From Annona cherimola (Eukaryota; Streptophyta; Magnoliopsida; Magnoliales; Annonaceae): a stretch of 64,000 nt of DNA. A program made the position numbers and the translations under genes. The notes beneath the pieces are model-generated. The model saw only the letters and a list, made by a program, of their open reading frames with translations, made no database searches and was not told the origin of the DNA. Where the stretch lies: NCBI GenBank assembly GCA_030490835.1, contig CM059974.1:7199501-7263500 (forward strand), in the 5' to 3' direction. Shown in pieces: positions 1 to 11,369 of this stretch (position 1 is the first letter of the stretch; every line of letters starts with the position of its first letter).

Positions 1-252
1 CAAGTTAAAACTTTTCAATCTAAAACTTTTCACTCTCTACAACTATTATATTTTTTAACCATTTTTTCACATTTTCCTATACAACTACCCTACTTTTCAA
101 TCATTTCTATACAACTATCCACACAACTAACCTATCTATTTTAACTTTATCCTCTTTACTACTCATCATTACCCCTATCATATCACATCATCTGACAACT
201 TTTACTATCCAAAACTTTTCATCAAAAATTTTATACATTACCAAACACACCC
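1..252 (+). mobile_element. Tourist-like MITE, copy A, cut by window edge
   Basis: AT-rich sequence ending in CCAAACACACCC followed by TAA. It matches the full-length copies at 1408-1687, 10612-10892 and 34417-34695 along its length, and its left end lies outside the window. The GGGTGTGTTTGG-type terminal inverted repeat and 3-bp target duplication of the family are typical of PIF/Harbinger-derived Tourist MITEs. It has no coding capacity. It ends about 400 bp before the start codon of the STMP1-type gene, so it may contribute upstream sequence to that gene. Confidence 0.85.
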
Positions 253-568
253 TAAATTATGATTTAGTTGGAAGTAAAAATGTAAAAGAGAAAAAGAAAA
301 AGATGAAAATACATAGGATGAAAGGTGAAAAGAAGAAGAAGAAGGGAAATACTCCAATTTTTCGAATGGTTAGCAGGGCCATCTCGCTGTCCAGAAGAAA
401 CACGAATTTTATCCCCAAAAAAGGCGCTGAATAAAACTTTCGACCGTCCATCGGCAGCGGTTGTAAAAGATCAACGATCAAGACAACCAAACCCCCCGGA
501 CCGAAGCCGGGAACTCCGCACGCCGCTGAAAGCCTCCGCGAGCGAGGCAACCAGTCGCCCTCAGATCA

Positions 569-576
569 AAACCCTA
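569..576 (+). promoter_or_regulatory. Telobox-like motif upstream of STMP1-type gene
   Basis: AAACCCTA lies 77 bp before the start codon at 653. Teloboxes are common near the transcription start of plant genes for translation and mitochondrial components. Its use here is inferred from motif and position only. Confidence 0.4.
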
Positions 577-652
577 GAAAATCCCTAACAGCGCCGATCA
601 TCACTGTTCGTGCACCAAGGATCTGGGAGAAATCCCCAATCGATAAACGCTG

Positions 653-823
653 ATGGGGATAATCAAAAGCACCTTCTCGTTCATGGCGGGCACCGTCTGC
701 GGCATCTACCTCGCTCAGAATTACAACGTGCCTAACATCAACAAGCTCGCAAAGACCGCTCTTTTCATGGCGAAGAACGTGGAGGAGTCCTACCGCAAGC
801 CGAAGAAGAAAGACGAGGATTGA
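653..823 (+). CDS. Short transmembrane mitochondrial protein 1 (STMP1) homologue
   Basis: An uninterrupted 56-codon frame from ATG to TGA, too short for most ORF cut-offs. The protein starts MGIIKSTFSFMAGTVCGIYL, has one hydrophobic segment at about residues 5-22, then AQNYNVPN, and ends in a lysine-rich tail (KPKKKDED). This is the layout of the plant STMP1/DUF4535 family, tiny single-pass proteins of the mitochondrial inner membrane. In animals the family is linked to respiratory-chain function; the plant role is less clear. The GC-rich frame stands out from AT-rich flanks. The ATG is preceded by a leader with a telobox. Length and sequence look complete, with no break. Family assignment is from recall of conserved residues. 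Confidence 0.88.
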   Translation: MGIIKSTFSFMAGTVCGIYLAQNYNVPNINKLAKTALFMAKNVEESYRKPKKKDED

Positions 824-1404
824 GTGCGGAATCTTCTAGAAGCGCGAGGCCTTTCTCCCTCAGTTGGTTCTGGAATACGGAGAACGAAAATGCGGCTCGG
901 CAGCCGAATTGATAGAAAATGATCGTTTGGTAGGCTCTATCAAGCTGAACTTTTCTCTGAATGTGATTATCTAGTTGCCTACTGGCCGAAATCGAAAAGA
1001 ATGCTTCAATCTCACAGTTAATTAATACAAGGAAATGTCATTCCTTTTATTCTTGTATGTCTATTTCCATTTATCAAACTGGATTCTTGCAGTTCGATTA
1101 CCTGCGTGTTGATTGATTCCCTGCAGGACAACTTCCATTTGTTTGTCTGAGAATCAAAGTCTACCTATGATTCATGGGATTCTCATTCAATCCTGAATTC
1201 CACCTGATAGCAAGAAAACTAGCAGAAATTTGGATGGTCACAGTTGTTCTTGGATAGCTGTAGAAGATAGGAAATGAACGAGGAAAGTATAAAAGAAGGT
1301 AAGAAACACAAGATGATGGTAATAGAATTGGGAATTATGCCAATGATGCAGTGACTAAAGATGAAATGATAAGAGTCACAAAAAAGAAAAATAAAAATAA
1401 AAAT
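824..1404. other. 3' flank of STMP1-type gene, non-coding
   Basis: Probable 3'UTR and downstream spacer. No further reading frame is supported. AT content rises steadily until the MITE at 1408. Confidence 0.5.
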
Positions 1405-1407
1405 GAA

Positions 1408-1687
1408 GGGTGTGTTTGATAATGAATATAAAATATTAAGTTAAAACTTTTCAATTTAAAATTTTTTACTCTTCATAACTGTGGTATTTTTTAATTATTT
1501 TTTTACACTTTCCTATACAATTATCTACTTTTTAATCATTTCTACATAACTATCCATACAACTAATCTATCTATTTTAATTTTATCTTCTTTATTCAACA
1601 TTATTATCCTTATTATATCACATCATTTGACAATTTTTACTTTTCAAAATTTTTGATCAAAAGTTTTATCTATTTCCAAATGCACCC
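1408..1687 (+). mobile_element. Tourist-like MITE, copy B, complete
   Basis: A 280-bp element starting GGGTGTGTTTG and ending in TGCACCC, with GAA directly before (1405-1407) and after (1688-1690) as a 3-bp target duplication. Inside are the family's TAAAACTTTTCAAT-like and ACAACTA-rich blocks. It is non-coding. Confidence 0.88.
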
Positions 1688-1690
1688 GAA

Positions 1691-3389
1691 ATGGTTTTTG
1701 GGATGGAAAAGATGAGAGGGTAATGATTGAAAATGAATGTAACATCTGAAAAATATAGAATAATTAAAATAAAGAGGCAGACATTTGGCTTATTATATGA
1801 CCACATCCAAAGGTATAGCCCTCTTTTTTTTAAAAAAAAAAAATTATTCGTAAAGGTATAGCCTTTTATCTTCACAGGTTCTTGTCTTTCTGCCAACCCC
1901 TATTCTTAAACTCCCCCAGTCCCACTGCTTGTGTAAGAGGCTAATCAGATTGCAGTTGATTCTTCCATGGCCTCTCAATCTGTTGTTCAAATGTCTTAAT
2001 GATCATATTTTAGGATCAGATGGATCCTAAAATATGGACAAAATACTCATCTGGTTCAAGGTGAATACAAACAAAACCTTATAGGAGCCAGATTGCAAGC
2101 ACTAGAGAACTCATCCGAGCCAACTTAAATCCCAGTGGCCAGTACCTTTGAAGCATGAATTATAAGAAACGCATCCAAATGAGTTCTTTAAGGCATCCAG
2201 CGACTTCGCTGCACGAAAAGCATTTTGTTACTTGTGCGGAATGGTAAAGAGCGCTCTCCCCACACAAGCATCCTCTGCACGCAGTAGTCTTCTACTTTAC
2301 GCTCATCTTTTCAATTTCTTTTCTCTGAGATTCTGAAGCTAACGGCTTTTAATCTGGGGATTGATGGGGAGGATGAGGACGCTTTAGAAAAATTAGGATC
2401 GCGGAATTACAGAATGAGTTTAGGAAATGAACTCTTTCAATGGAAATTGGACTGAAGCACTAAAGTACCACCTGCTTGCTAATGCCGATGGTAACAAAAT
2501 GTGCAAAAGCTTGAACACGACAGAACAACATGAATAAATGAGCCACAGAAGCTTCCAACAAAATCCGTTGGTCTGCCCGGGGCAGTGGGAGCTGATGAAC
2601 GGGGTGCAATCGTATGCACCTAGGTGTACCACACTTATTTTTTTATTTTTTTTAAAAAAATTTCATGAAATTATTAATCTAAATGTATTTAACATATGTA
2701 TTATTTTTACCATTTTTAGAAATTTTTAGATTTTTTTCAGATTTTTAAAAATAAGTGGTATTTTAGTGATTTTAAATGCATTTAGATTAACAGTTCTGTA
2801 AAAAAAAATTAAAAAACAAATATAAGAAAAAATGGTTGCCTCAATGCACCGGTGCATACAACTGCACCTCCTCATGAACGGCCTACAAGTTACGCAACTA
2901 TAAAACACTTCTATAATTGGAGTTCGCTTTTATTGTTCAAACCAAAAATGATCCAGCAGTATCAATCGGGGGAAAAAAAAAAAAAAAAAAGAGGATCCAG
3001 CAGTTCTTCTGACCAGGATACAATACCCAAAGATAATGTGATTTGAAATTAAAAATATAAGCAGTGAATAAGAATAAATCATGTTACCAATGTGTAACGT
3101 AACTAACGTTCTAATTAGGATGAAGGAGAGGGAACAAAAAAAGGAGGCCCATGACATATGTTAGGTGTATTTCCCGCTCGAAATTTTTTTAAATAATCCT
3201 ATAACTTTTTTTAAAAAAATCAAATCAAGGAATCGAGTGGGTCGCAACAAAAACAGATAAAGCTAAAATATTTTTATTCTAAATAATAATAATAATAATA
3301 CGGCGTACTTATATGCAAAAGTTCTTTATTCGCTTATCTATTTTTTTTTGACATATCCATTAAGGTATCCAAACTGACGGAATTGAAGA
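1691..3389. other. Intergenic spacer with an AT-rich palindromic repeat
   Basis: No supported gene. Positions about 2636-2815 form an AT-rich block whose two arms (near 2670-2700 and 2765-2790) are roughly inverted copies around a T-rich centre. Related blocks occur near 20.1, 36.8 and 43.6 kb. Positions 2971-2988 are a poly-A run and 3284-3300 an AAT microsatellite. Short frames here lack coding character. Confidence 0.5.
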
Positions 3390-3441
3390 TGGGCCTCAAT
3401 ATTGGACCATGGGCGGGCGGGTCCTGGGCAATATTGGGCCA
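3390..3441 (+). promoter_or_regulatory. Two site II (TGGGCY-like) elements before the HIT-finger gene
   Basis: TGGGCCT at 3390-3396 and TGGGCCA at 3435-3441, about 125-175 bp before the start codon at 3564. Such GGCCCA/TGGGCC elements are bound by TCP factors in promoters of growth and housekeeping genes. Function is inferred. Confidence 0.4.
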
Positions 3442-3563
3442 GAACATTTTGGCAGGCTTGATAAAAACAGCGGGTAACATTTCTGATCGGGGGCTACCGA
3501 ACCGTTTTCTTCTTCCCAGCATAAAAGAATCTCCTTTCCTCCTATTCGTTACGAGAGAAGAAA

Positions 3564-6500
3564 ATGACGACGAGAACGAATTTCTACAAGAATCCCTCTT
3601 TTTCATACAATAAACACTTCAATCTCAACTCCGCCTTGCAAAATCTCAAAGGTGCTCTCTCGCTCTCTCGCTCTCTCGCTCTCTCTGCTCTTTCTGCGTT
3701 CTGCTGTTACTGGAATTTTTTTTGTTTTCCTTCTCTCTCAGGGTACAATGCTGCAACTGGAAATTTGCCTCCAGTCGCAGAATCTCCTCTCAATGGCGAT
3801 GAAAAGCCTGCTCCAAAGTGCATTCCGGATCGCAAGCGGAAGGCTTCGCGCCAGGAACATGGCCATCGGAGTTGCGAAGAACCTACCGTCTGCTCTCACG
3901 AGAATTACATCGAGAAGATAAGGTAGATTTGCCTTCTTTTCCCTTTAGTAAATACTGTTATAGGTTTCTCCGCATCCGCAGGTTTCAACTTATTTCTATG
4001 GAGGTGTACCTCCAGATGGGAAATTTTCCCATATATTCTTAATGCAGATCGTTTTTCATTTTGCTGGGTATAGTTCGCTCTGTTCCGATGTCAAATGAAT
4101 TGAGCTTGTTTTGATCAAATAGGGGATTAAGGTATTAAGGTAGCCTGCAAATTGCGTTCGGGTCTATTCCTAGTCGAATTTGGAAGGAGCAAACTATGCA
4201 CCTGAACTAACCCAGTTGAATGGAAATAATTGAACTTTTAAAATATATATGTTATGGGACTACAGATTGCAATCAAACCAATTCAACAGTTTGTCAAAGC
4301 CACCCTAAAGAAACAATTAGAAAATAAAAATACACACTCCAAAGAGAATGTACGTCCTCTTAGAAGACCTTTAAATGTTACTGATAGTTTTGTTTTCTTC
4401 CTCGGGAATGCAGAAAAGAAGTTAGGTCTTCGCAAGTTTATGAGAAATTAAGTGAAGATGTATTGGTAAGCAGCTCCCTTCATTTTTGTATTTATTTCGT
4501 CTAATTATTTATGTTTTGTTAATGGATAGCTTAGTACTTTTGAAACATGAAATTGAGATTTCTTAGTTCGATTTTTTTTTTTTTTTTGGGGCAGGGAAAT
4601 ACGGTATCGGGATTGAAGCCATTGGTGAACTATGGAGGTGGGATGTCCCAAAATAAATAGAAGAAAATTTTCTTCGCATTTTTGGGCTTCATATTTTCAT
4701 TCGTCAATGACTTAATTGACTATCTTAGCAGCCAGTGTCTGATTAAAGTTATTATTTTTCTTTAAAAAAAATTTTCATGTGTGCTCATACATGCATTTGT
4801 GTCCATGTTCTTTTTAGTCTCTCCATGGAACATCTTTGCGTTCACCTGTCTTGATGGAGCATTTCCTGACACGTGCTTGCAGCAGAGTCATTGTAAAACC
4901 GCTTGTGTGTTTGTTACAAAACTGGAAATTTTGGCGTAACTGTTGTCATCCAAAGTTATTCAGTAATGTCCAATGGGTCACTGAATCGGAAGTGGTTCTG
5001 GGTTTAGAATGATCTATGGCTTCAATGCCTATGCCAGACCTTATCCTTGTTGTATTTAGATCTCTTGTATAGAGTACTGATCGGCTGTTGATGTTGAGCT
5101 TCAGGGGATGAAAGTGCTTCGTCAGAGGAATGTGAAGAAAAACTGGATCAACAAAGTTCTAGTATGTTTCTGGATTATTTACCATTTACCAAGGCTGTGT
5201 TGTCTATGAAGAGGCCACGTGCATCTTTGTTGATTTTTCCAAAAAGTATAGCAAAAAATTTGCAATCGCTTATTTTACGCCAACTTTGTATGTAACTTCT
5301 TTTAGTTTGCATGGATCAAAGCAACCAGATCAAACAAAGAAGTGAACAACGTTTCCCTGTCCCTGGAGAACCTGTTTGCATTGTATGTGGCAAATATGGG
5401 GAGTATATATGTAAAGAGGTCTGTTTTGGAGACAGTTCGTTATCTACTATGTTTACACTTGTCTTCACTACCACATTGCCTCATGGTTAACCTGTTTGCT
5501 TGGTGCAGACTGGCGAGGATATCTGTAGCAGTGATTGCAAAGCTGAGCTACCAAAACTTAGAAAGGTTGAACTAGATGAGGTATTTCTCACTTGTATTTC
5601 TGCCTGTAAATGACAGTGCATTTTCTACGTTGTTCTGCTATATTTTCCTATCCACTGAACAACAAACCAAGAAATACAATGATGCTTGGGTCTAAAAGCT
5701 ATTTATGAAACACTTCTCAGGTACCTTCAAGTGGCCATGCTCCTTTCATGTGCTTAGAAAGGCCTAAGGGTGTAGTACAGATGCCTGAACTCAAGCCGAG
5801 TGCAGCACAATCTTCCGATTTTGAGGAAGATATCTGGGATTACGACAGGCATCAATGGAGCAAAAAGCGATCCAGTCTATGTACATATGAATGGTATATC
5901 CTGTTACCATCTTCTAGGTCTGCTTATATGCTTTTGTAGTAGCAAAGCATGGTTACTGATGAATCATCATCATCATCATCATTAGATTTTTCTCAGTAAC
6001 TTGGTTTAGCTCCATAATACCTATTATGTTTTTTCATCTTTATCGTACCACATCCTTGGACATGGTTTCCAAAAAATTTTCCCATTTTTCAGATCAATGC
6101 CTTTGCCATTTACAGGTTTACATGTAGGGTTCTGATCTAATGCAATCCTTCCATGCACCTCTTTTCTCTTTTAATTTTAGAAATTTTTTTTAAAAATTAA
6201 ACCATTTATTATCTTGGTTAATATGTATTTATTTGTGATGTCAAAAAATCACTTTGATTGGAAACTTGGATGTTTAGAAAAATTAGCATCTCATGAGAGT
6301 GAATATAAGACTATTAAGATTGAAGAATAAATATATAAGATAATAGTCTTCAAGAATACATATATAAGATCAAATAGTATTAAATGTGTGTGTTTTTTGC
6401 ATCATAATTACAAATGCATGTGGATGAATGTTATAAATAGTTAGATCTTTTAAGAAAACCTTTTTGAAATTAAAAAAGCAAATGGGTGCATGGACACATG

Positions 6501-9500
6501 GGTTACATCAAATCATAAACCTTTTATGTATTTGTTAGTTTTTCTCAAAGTTCTTTTCACTCAATTGGAAAATTTTCCTTTTACAGTTGGAAATGTCAGA
6601 AGCCTGGCCACCTTGCCGAGGATTGTTTAGCAGTGAGTTTTCCACATTCTTTTCCTTAACCAGTCATGCAAGGAGGTTCTAAATTTGGCCTGTCATTTTC
6701 AATTAGAGCCTCAAAATGTAGCCGTTATCACTTTCTTGATGCAGTACTTCAGAATTAATTAAAATTTTGAGTTTTCTTTCTTTTATTTAGGTGTCAAGGA
6801 GAGGAGATAAATCTAAATTTCTATCTAGAAATGTTCTTGGTCTTTACAAAAGGTAATTCATCCATAAGGTATTTTTATTCATTAGCACTTATAAGTAAGG
6901 GTGCAAGTGGGTTTGGTTCAACCATCAAATGCAACCCATCAAAATGGGATAGGGTTGTATCAGTTGAAAATTTAGGACGAGAATCCAGGTCAAAGTTTGA
7001 AGGCACTGAATTTGAAATCAGGCTGGATTAGGGTAGGGTCATGAAGGCAACCCAACCTCTGAGACGGCTTTGGATTGACACCAACCCAACCCAGTTTCAC
7101 CCTATCCAAAAGTTAGCTAGAGATGTTCATGTGCTCTAGGTCATTGAAGTGATGCAAGACAGTTTCGAGATTTAGATAAGTCTACAGTCCATTATGGAGC
7201 AGGAAGGCTAAGGTTGAAGTAAGTATATGACTATGGAATTAGGTTTTGAAGGTGAAAGCTGTGCTACATGATTTATTTTACATTTACTCCTAACATGAGT
7301 CATTGGATTGATGTTACGCGTGATATTTGTTGATGCATGCCAGATATTGGTATTTTCTGCCCCCAAGGAATTTCCCTCCGTCTGTCTGATTTCATATTTG
7401 CAGGTGCCACGAGATTGGAAGAAGTTCAGCAGATGCAAAATGTAATACTTGCCATGGATGTTCAAGTTTGGCAGCATGTCTAGACTGTAGTACTACCCTC
7501 TGTGACAGGTATAAGTTCCAGTTTCAGAAATAGAGTCTTGGATATTGTTGCTATTAAAGAGAATAGACTATTTTTAGACCATGGAGTTAGATCATTGATT
7601 ATGTTTCACCCTTTCTAATTGTTTGGCTAGATGTGTTTGGCTAGATGGGGCATGATTATCAATTGTATCTTTGATTCATTTTACTGTTGTCAAACTTAGA
7701 AAGGACCGAATTTTGCTTCTTTGATCTGCTTTGTCAGAGAAAGAAGTGAGTTGGGAAGTGGGAATCTTAACTTTTATCATGAAGCCATCAACATCAACCT
7801 GGGTTACCACTATGTAAAAGTATAATGTAGAACAGTACAAGGGCAAAGCAATTCTACAGTTCTGAAACCAATGAAGTGGACCAGACACATGCAAAAAATA
7901 TAAATAGAAGGCAACAGGACATGGAGACTTTCTCCAAGATTACAAATATCATAGATAGGTTACTCTTAAGTTATGGTTAAGACATTATTGTCAATTTACT
8001 TGGATTGCAAGGAGCGCCAATTTCAACCAAAAGTTGGAGCATGATCAGAAACTGAAGGCATTGTTATTGTTGTCAGTGCCTTTCCTTTGGTCTCTATATT
8101 CATTTTTTTGTTGTTGTTGTTGTTGTTAATATTATTATTTCCCTTCCATGGATCATAGATGTGCCTGGGTAGCACAATGGTGTTGTGCAAATTCTCTTTG
8201 GATCCAAAGGTGGTTAAAATCCATAACCATTTTACAAACTTAAAATCCAATTTGAACACCTTCCAGGTACAACTGGTAGATGATATTGTCAGTGTCCTTT
8301 GTACTTTTCTTTTTGAGATGTCAACATTTTGTTTATTCATTTTTCTTTCATGTTAGATATATAGCCTAATATTTTTCTGAACATATCAAATTTCTAGTCA
8401 TTATCTTTCGTACCCTTATCAGAATTATGATTTTGAATGACTGGTAGTGGGTTCCACTGACTAATAGTCCTCTGATAGTTTAAGGGAAAGGGGGGGGGGG
8501 GGGGGGGGGGGGGCGGGTGCGCGAGGGATGGGTTGGTGTGGGGGGAGAACATCAGTAAGGTTGCAGTATGATTTCGAATAAATGATAGTGGGTCCCACTG
8601 ACTAATAATACTCTGATAGTTAGAAGGAGAAAAACTTCAGTAAAGTCTGCACAAGTTCAAGCTGCAACTTCAAAGTTCCAAGTGTCATGAGGAACTATGC
8701 AACAAATTAGCATCGAGACCTTCAGTTGCTTTAGTTAAATGTCAATCAGTCAATGTCAATTAGTGATTTTCTTGTTGTATCTAGTGAATTGTTTTGGTGC
8801 TATGGTGACTGATGAATTAATATATATTTCTTTTCACAGTGCAGGCCATTTGAAACAGCATATTGATATGTATCCTTCACATCGACGATTTTATTCATAC
8901 AAGCTAAAGCGTTTGGTATGCATTTTCAGTATCCTGTGTTTCTGCTAATAAATGACTTTATTAGTGATTTTCTTTTTCTCTTCTCTTTTTTGTTATTTTT
9001 ACTTCCATTGCCCCCTTAAAAGATTAAAGACTGCACTATCATTGGCTAGAGGATTTGAGATTGCTGTTGAATGGGGATCCAGTTTCAATCTTCTTCCTTT
9101 TATTGATCTTATGTTTGGGATATGCTCTTTTTTTTGGCAGGTAAAATGTTGCAAACCAACCTGCAATGTGGCAGATATAAAGGAACTTTTAGCTTGCCAC
9201 TATTGCTTTGATAAAGCATTTGACAAGTTCTATGATATGTTTACAGCCACATGGTATGTAGTCTGGTTGAATAACTTCAAACTTTTTCAGCCAAAATCTT
9301 CCATAAGAAAGTTTTATGCACACCCACTATAAGTATGATAAAAATTATGAGTCTATCCTGAGTCTCTCAATAGGTAACCATCAATACAAGTCTATGATCC
9401 ATTTTTGGTCATTGATAAGGTTCCTGGGGTCTCAAGGATTGGTGCAGAATGTTGATTTAAATGAAAATCGTTTCTCCACCTTATTCAGATTGGGTTGGCG

Positions 9501-10193
9501 TTTTGGCACCAGATTCTGGTCAAATTTTCTCCTGCCAAAGCTGTTTGGTGGTGCCTGAACGTCAACTTGGAAGTGCATTTGATGCGTGGTTTTGGGCTTT
9601 TGGCAAAATGATGTCTGGTCAAGTAGGAGTTTGGGGGTATTGAACCTGCAACCATCTCGTCGTGATCCATGGAACAGCAGTATCCACCTCGTTTCCCCAC
9701 GTCATTGCAGTGACATAAGCAAACACCTTCCATAACATATGACAAGATGATCCTTATACTTGCTTGTGTGAATTAGCACTTATATTTAGGCAAACGTGCC
9801 CACCACTGTTTCACTGAAGCTCTGTAAGAACCTTTTCACACATCAATCGAACGAGAATCTCATTATCATTCTCCTGTTGAGTCCAATTCCCACTAATGTG
9901 CCAATAACCTGGCAAGTGTGTTTGACTTTGACATTACAACTTTCTCACTGCAGGAAAGAAGCTGGAATCTCAATTATCTACGGATCCATTTGCTGCGATG
10001 ATCACTTCACATGGTATATCCAGCGGCCTCGTCTGCCATTGTTATGAAAACTGACATCCTCATGTGGGTGAAATCAATGATTTGCAGGCACAGGATGAAT
10101 TGCCCTAGTGCAGATATTGAGGGCAGTGGATACATTGTCAACAGAGGTAGCCAAAGATGCCAACGCGGGCAGCTGAGTGATTTGATTTTCTAA
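3564..10193 (+). CDS. HIT-type zinc finger and CCHC zinc-knuckle protein, 448 aa
   Basis: Fifteen exons joined by GT-AG splice sites keep one frame: 3564-3651, 3742-3922, 4414-4465, 4595-4637, 5105-5161, 5306-5418, 5509-5580, 5721-5893, 6587-6632, 6791-6852, 7404-7508, 8840-8915, 9141-9253, 9954-10013, 10088-10193 (stop TAA). The sum is 1347 nt. The N-terminal ~140 residues are polar and probably disordered. Residues 165-188 ([12 protein letters not shown]...CSSDC) resemble the HIT finger of DDX59-type RNA helicases, but no helicase domain follows. Residues 260-273 ([14 protein letters not shown]) are a perfect CX2CX4HX4C zinc knuckle, a nucleic-acid-binding motif. Residues 297-329 hold seven cysteines, and further Cys/His clusters lie at 359-378 and 407-419. 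A nuclear RNA-related role is inferred. Exon borders are by eye; terminal exons are the least certain. Confidence 0.8.
6896..7105. mobile_element. Possible degraded hAT-like remnant inside intron 10
   Basis: Starts TAAGGGTGCAAGTGGG and ends near CAGTTTCACCCTA, a rough inverted repeat of the TAGGGGTG type, with CAACCCAACCC-like subterminal repeats. I see no clear 8-bp target duplication, so the call is weak. Confidence 0.3.
8433..8630. repeat. Diverged direct duplication in intron 11 split by a G-rich tract
   Basis: A block containing AGTGGGTTCCACTGACTAAT is followed about 140 bp later by AGTGGGTCCCACTGACTAAT. Both continue with similar sequence (CTCTGATAGTT). The poly-G run at 8490-8513 lies between the copies. 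Confidence 0.7.
8490..8513 (+). repeat. 24-nt uninterrupted poly-G tract
   Basis: Twenty-four consecutive G, then a short GC-rich tail. It lies in the long intron 11 (7509-8839) of the HIT-finger gene on the sense strand, so the pre-mRNA would carry it. It could form G-quadruplex structure. Exact length is prone to sequencing error. Confidence 0.8.
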
Positions 10194-10452
10194 TGATTTG
10201 TATCAGCATTTTGGATGGCGTTGTAATTTTAGTAGTGCGGCGCACCATGTACGTGTTCTGATGTATAAGTCTATATTAGTAGTAAATTAGCCCTTGAAAG
10301 TTGATTGTGCTGGCACAGGCTACGATGTGAACGGACTGTCCTCAAAGAGTACTTTCTTGCGTCACTTAGAATGTTTTGCCAAGAAATATGGGCCCATTCC
10401 TCTCTTGGCCCTGCCGAGTTGGCTTTGCTGGATCAGACAGTCCAAATGTGTG

Positions 10453-10458
10453 AATAAA
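10453..10458 (+). terminator. Polyadenylation signal of HIT-finger gene
   Basis: AATAAA about 260 bp after the stop codon, before the MITE at 10612. It is the best near-upstream element in the 3' flank. The cleavage site itself is not visible from sequence. Confidence 0.4.
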
Positions 10459-10611
10459 TGAGCTGTCTCATCTCATTTTTGTAGGTTTTTGGTTTTACCT
10501 GCATTCATGATTGTCGTACAATAGCTGTTTTGGGATTTTCCTTTATCTGTAACCGTCCTTCAGCTCTGTTCGGTTTTTCTTGCATGTACAACCGTGCTTC
10601 AGGGTGTGTTT

Positions 10612-10892
10612 GTTTAAGGCAAAAAAGTGTCAACTAAAACTTTTCAATATAAAACTTTTCACTCTCCATAATTATTCTATTTTTTAATTATTTTTTCACA
10701 TTTTTCTATACAAATTACCCTACTTTTCAATCATTTCTACACAACTACCCATACAACTAACTTATTTATTTTAACTTTATTCTCTTTACTCCTCATCATT
10801 ACTCCTATTATATCATATCACTTTCTATTGATTTGACAACTTCTACTCAAAAAACTTTTCATCAAAAATTTTACCTCCAACCAAACACACCC
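10612..10892 (+). mobile_element. Tourist-like MITE, copy C
   Basis: A 281-bp element starting GGGTGTGTTTG and ending CCAAACACACCC. Flanking triplets are TCA and TTA, a target duplication with one mismatch. It lies between the convergent HIT-finger and transporter genes. Confidence 0.85.
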
Positions 10893-11369
10893 TTAGTATC
10901 TAAATGATCGTTCGGGGTTTGGCTGCTAGTTGGGAATAGGCTAGTCCTCTAGGCCAGAATTTTGGATAACCATTCTGCAGATGCTACGGACGCAAGAGCG
11001 CATATTGAAAACCTCATTCAAGGATGCATTGCACTCTTTAATCCTAAATGCTCAACGAACAGTACCCATAATTGCAAACATGATCTGAAAATTGATTAAG
11101 AGCTTGCTTGTGGCTCCCAATGGCGAAAGAACAATCCTTCCAATTCCGAACATCAGCTGTCAATTACAATGAATGCATGCTGCCAAATGCTGAAAGAACC
11201 GAACTTGGAATCCAAACATCGCTTGTAAGACTACAAAGAATGTACATTAACGGAGAAAAATCACACTCCCCTTCCCTCCTCCCCTACCTTGTAATTAAAA
11301 GGGGTGAGGGATCTGTTTTCTTTTTAATATGTAAACCACCTCACAAAAGCAAGATTAACGCCCCAACTG
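10893..11369. other. Spacer between convergent genes, likely transporter 3'UTR
   Basis: Non-coding. The part nearest 11370 is probably the 3'UTR of the minus-strand transporter gene. No other feature is recognised. Confidence 0.4.

Noticed and set aside
5962..5985. A frame ending in six histidines, like an artificial His tag
   Set aside because: It is a natural CAT microsatellite inside intron 8 of the HIT-finger gene, read through from exon 8. There is no vector sequence nearby.
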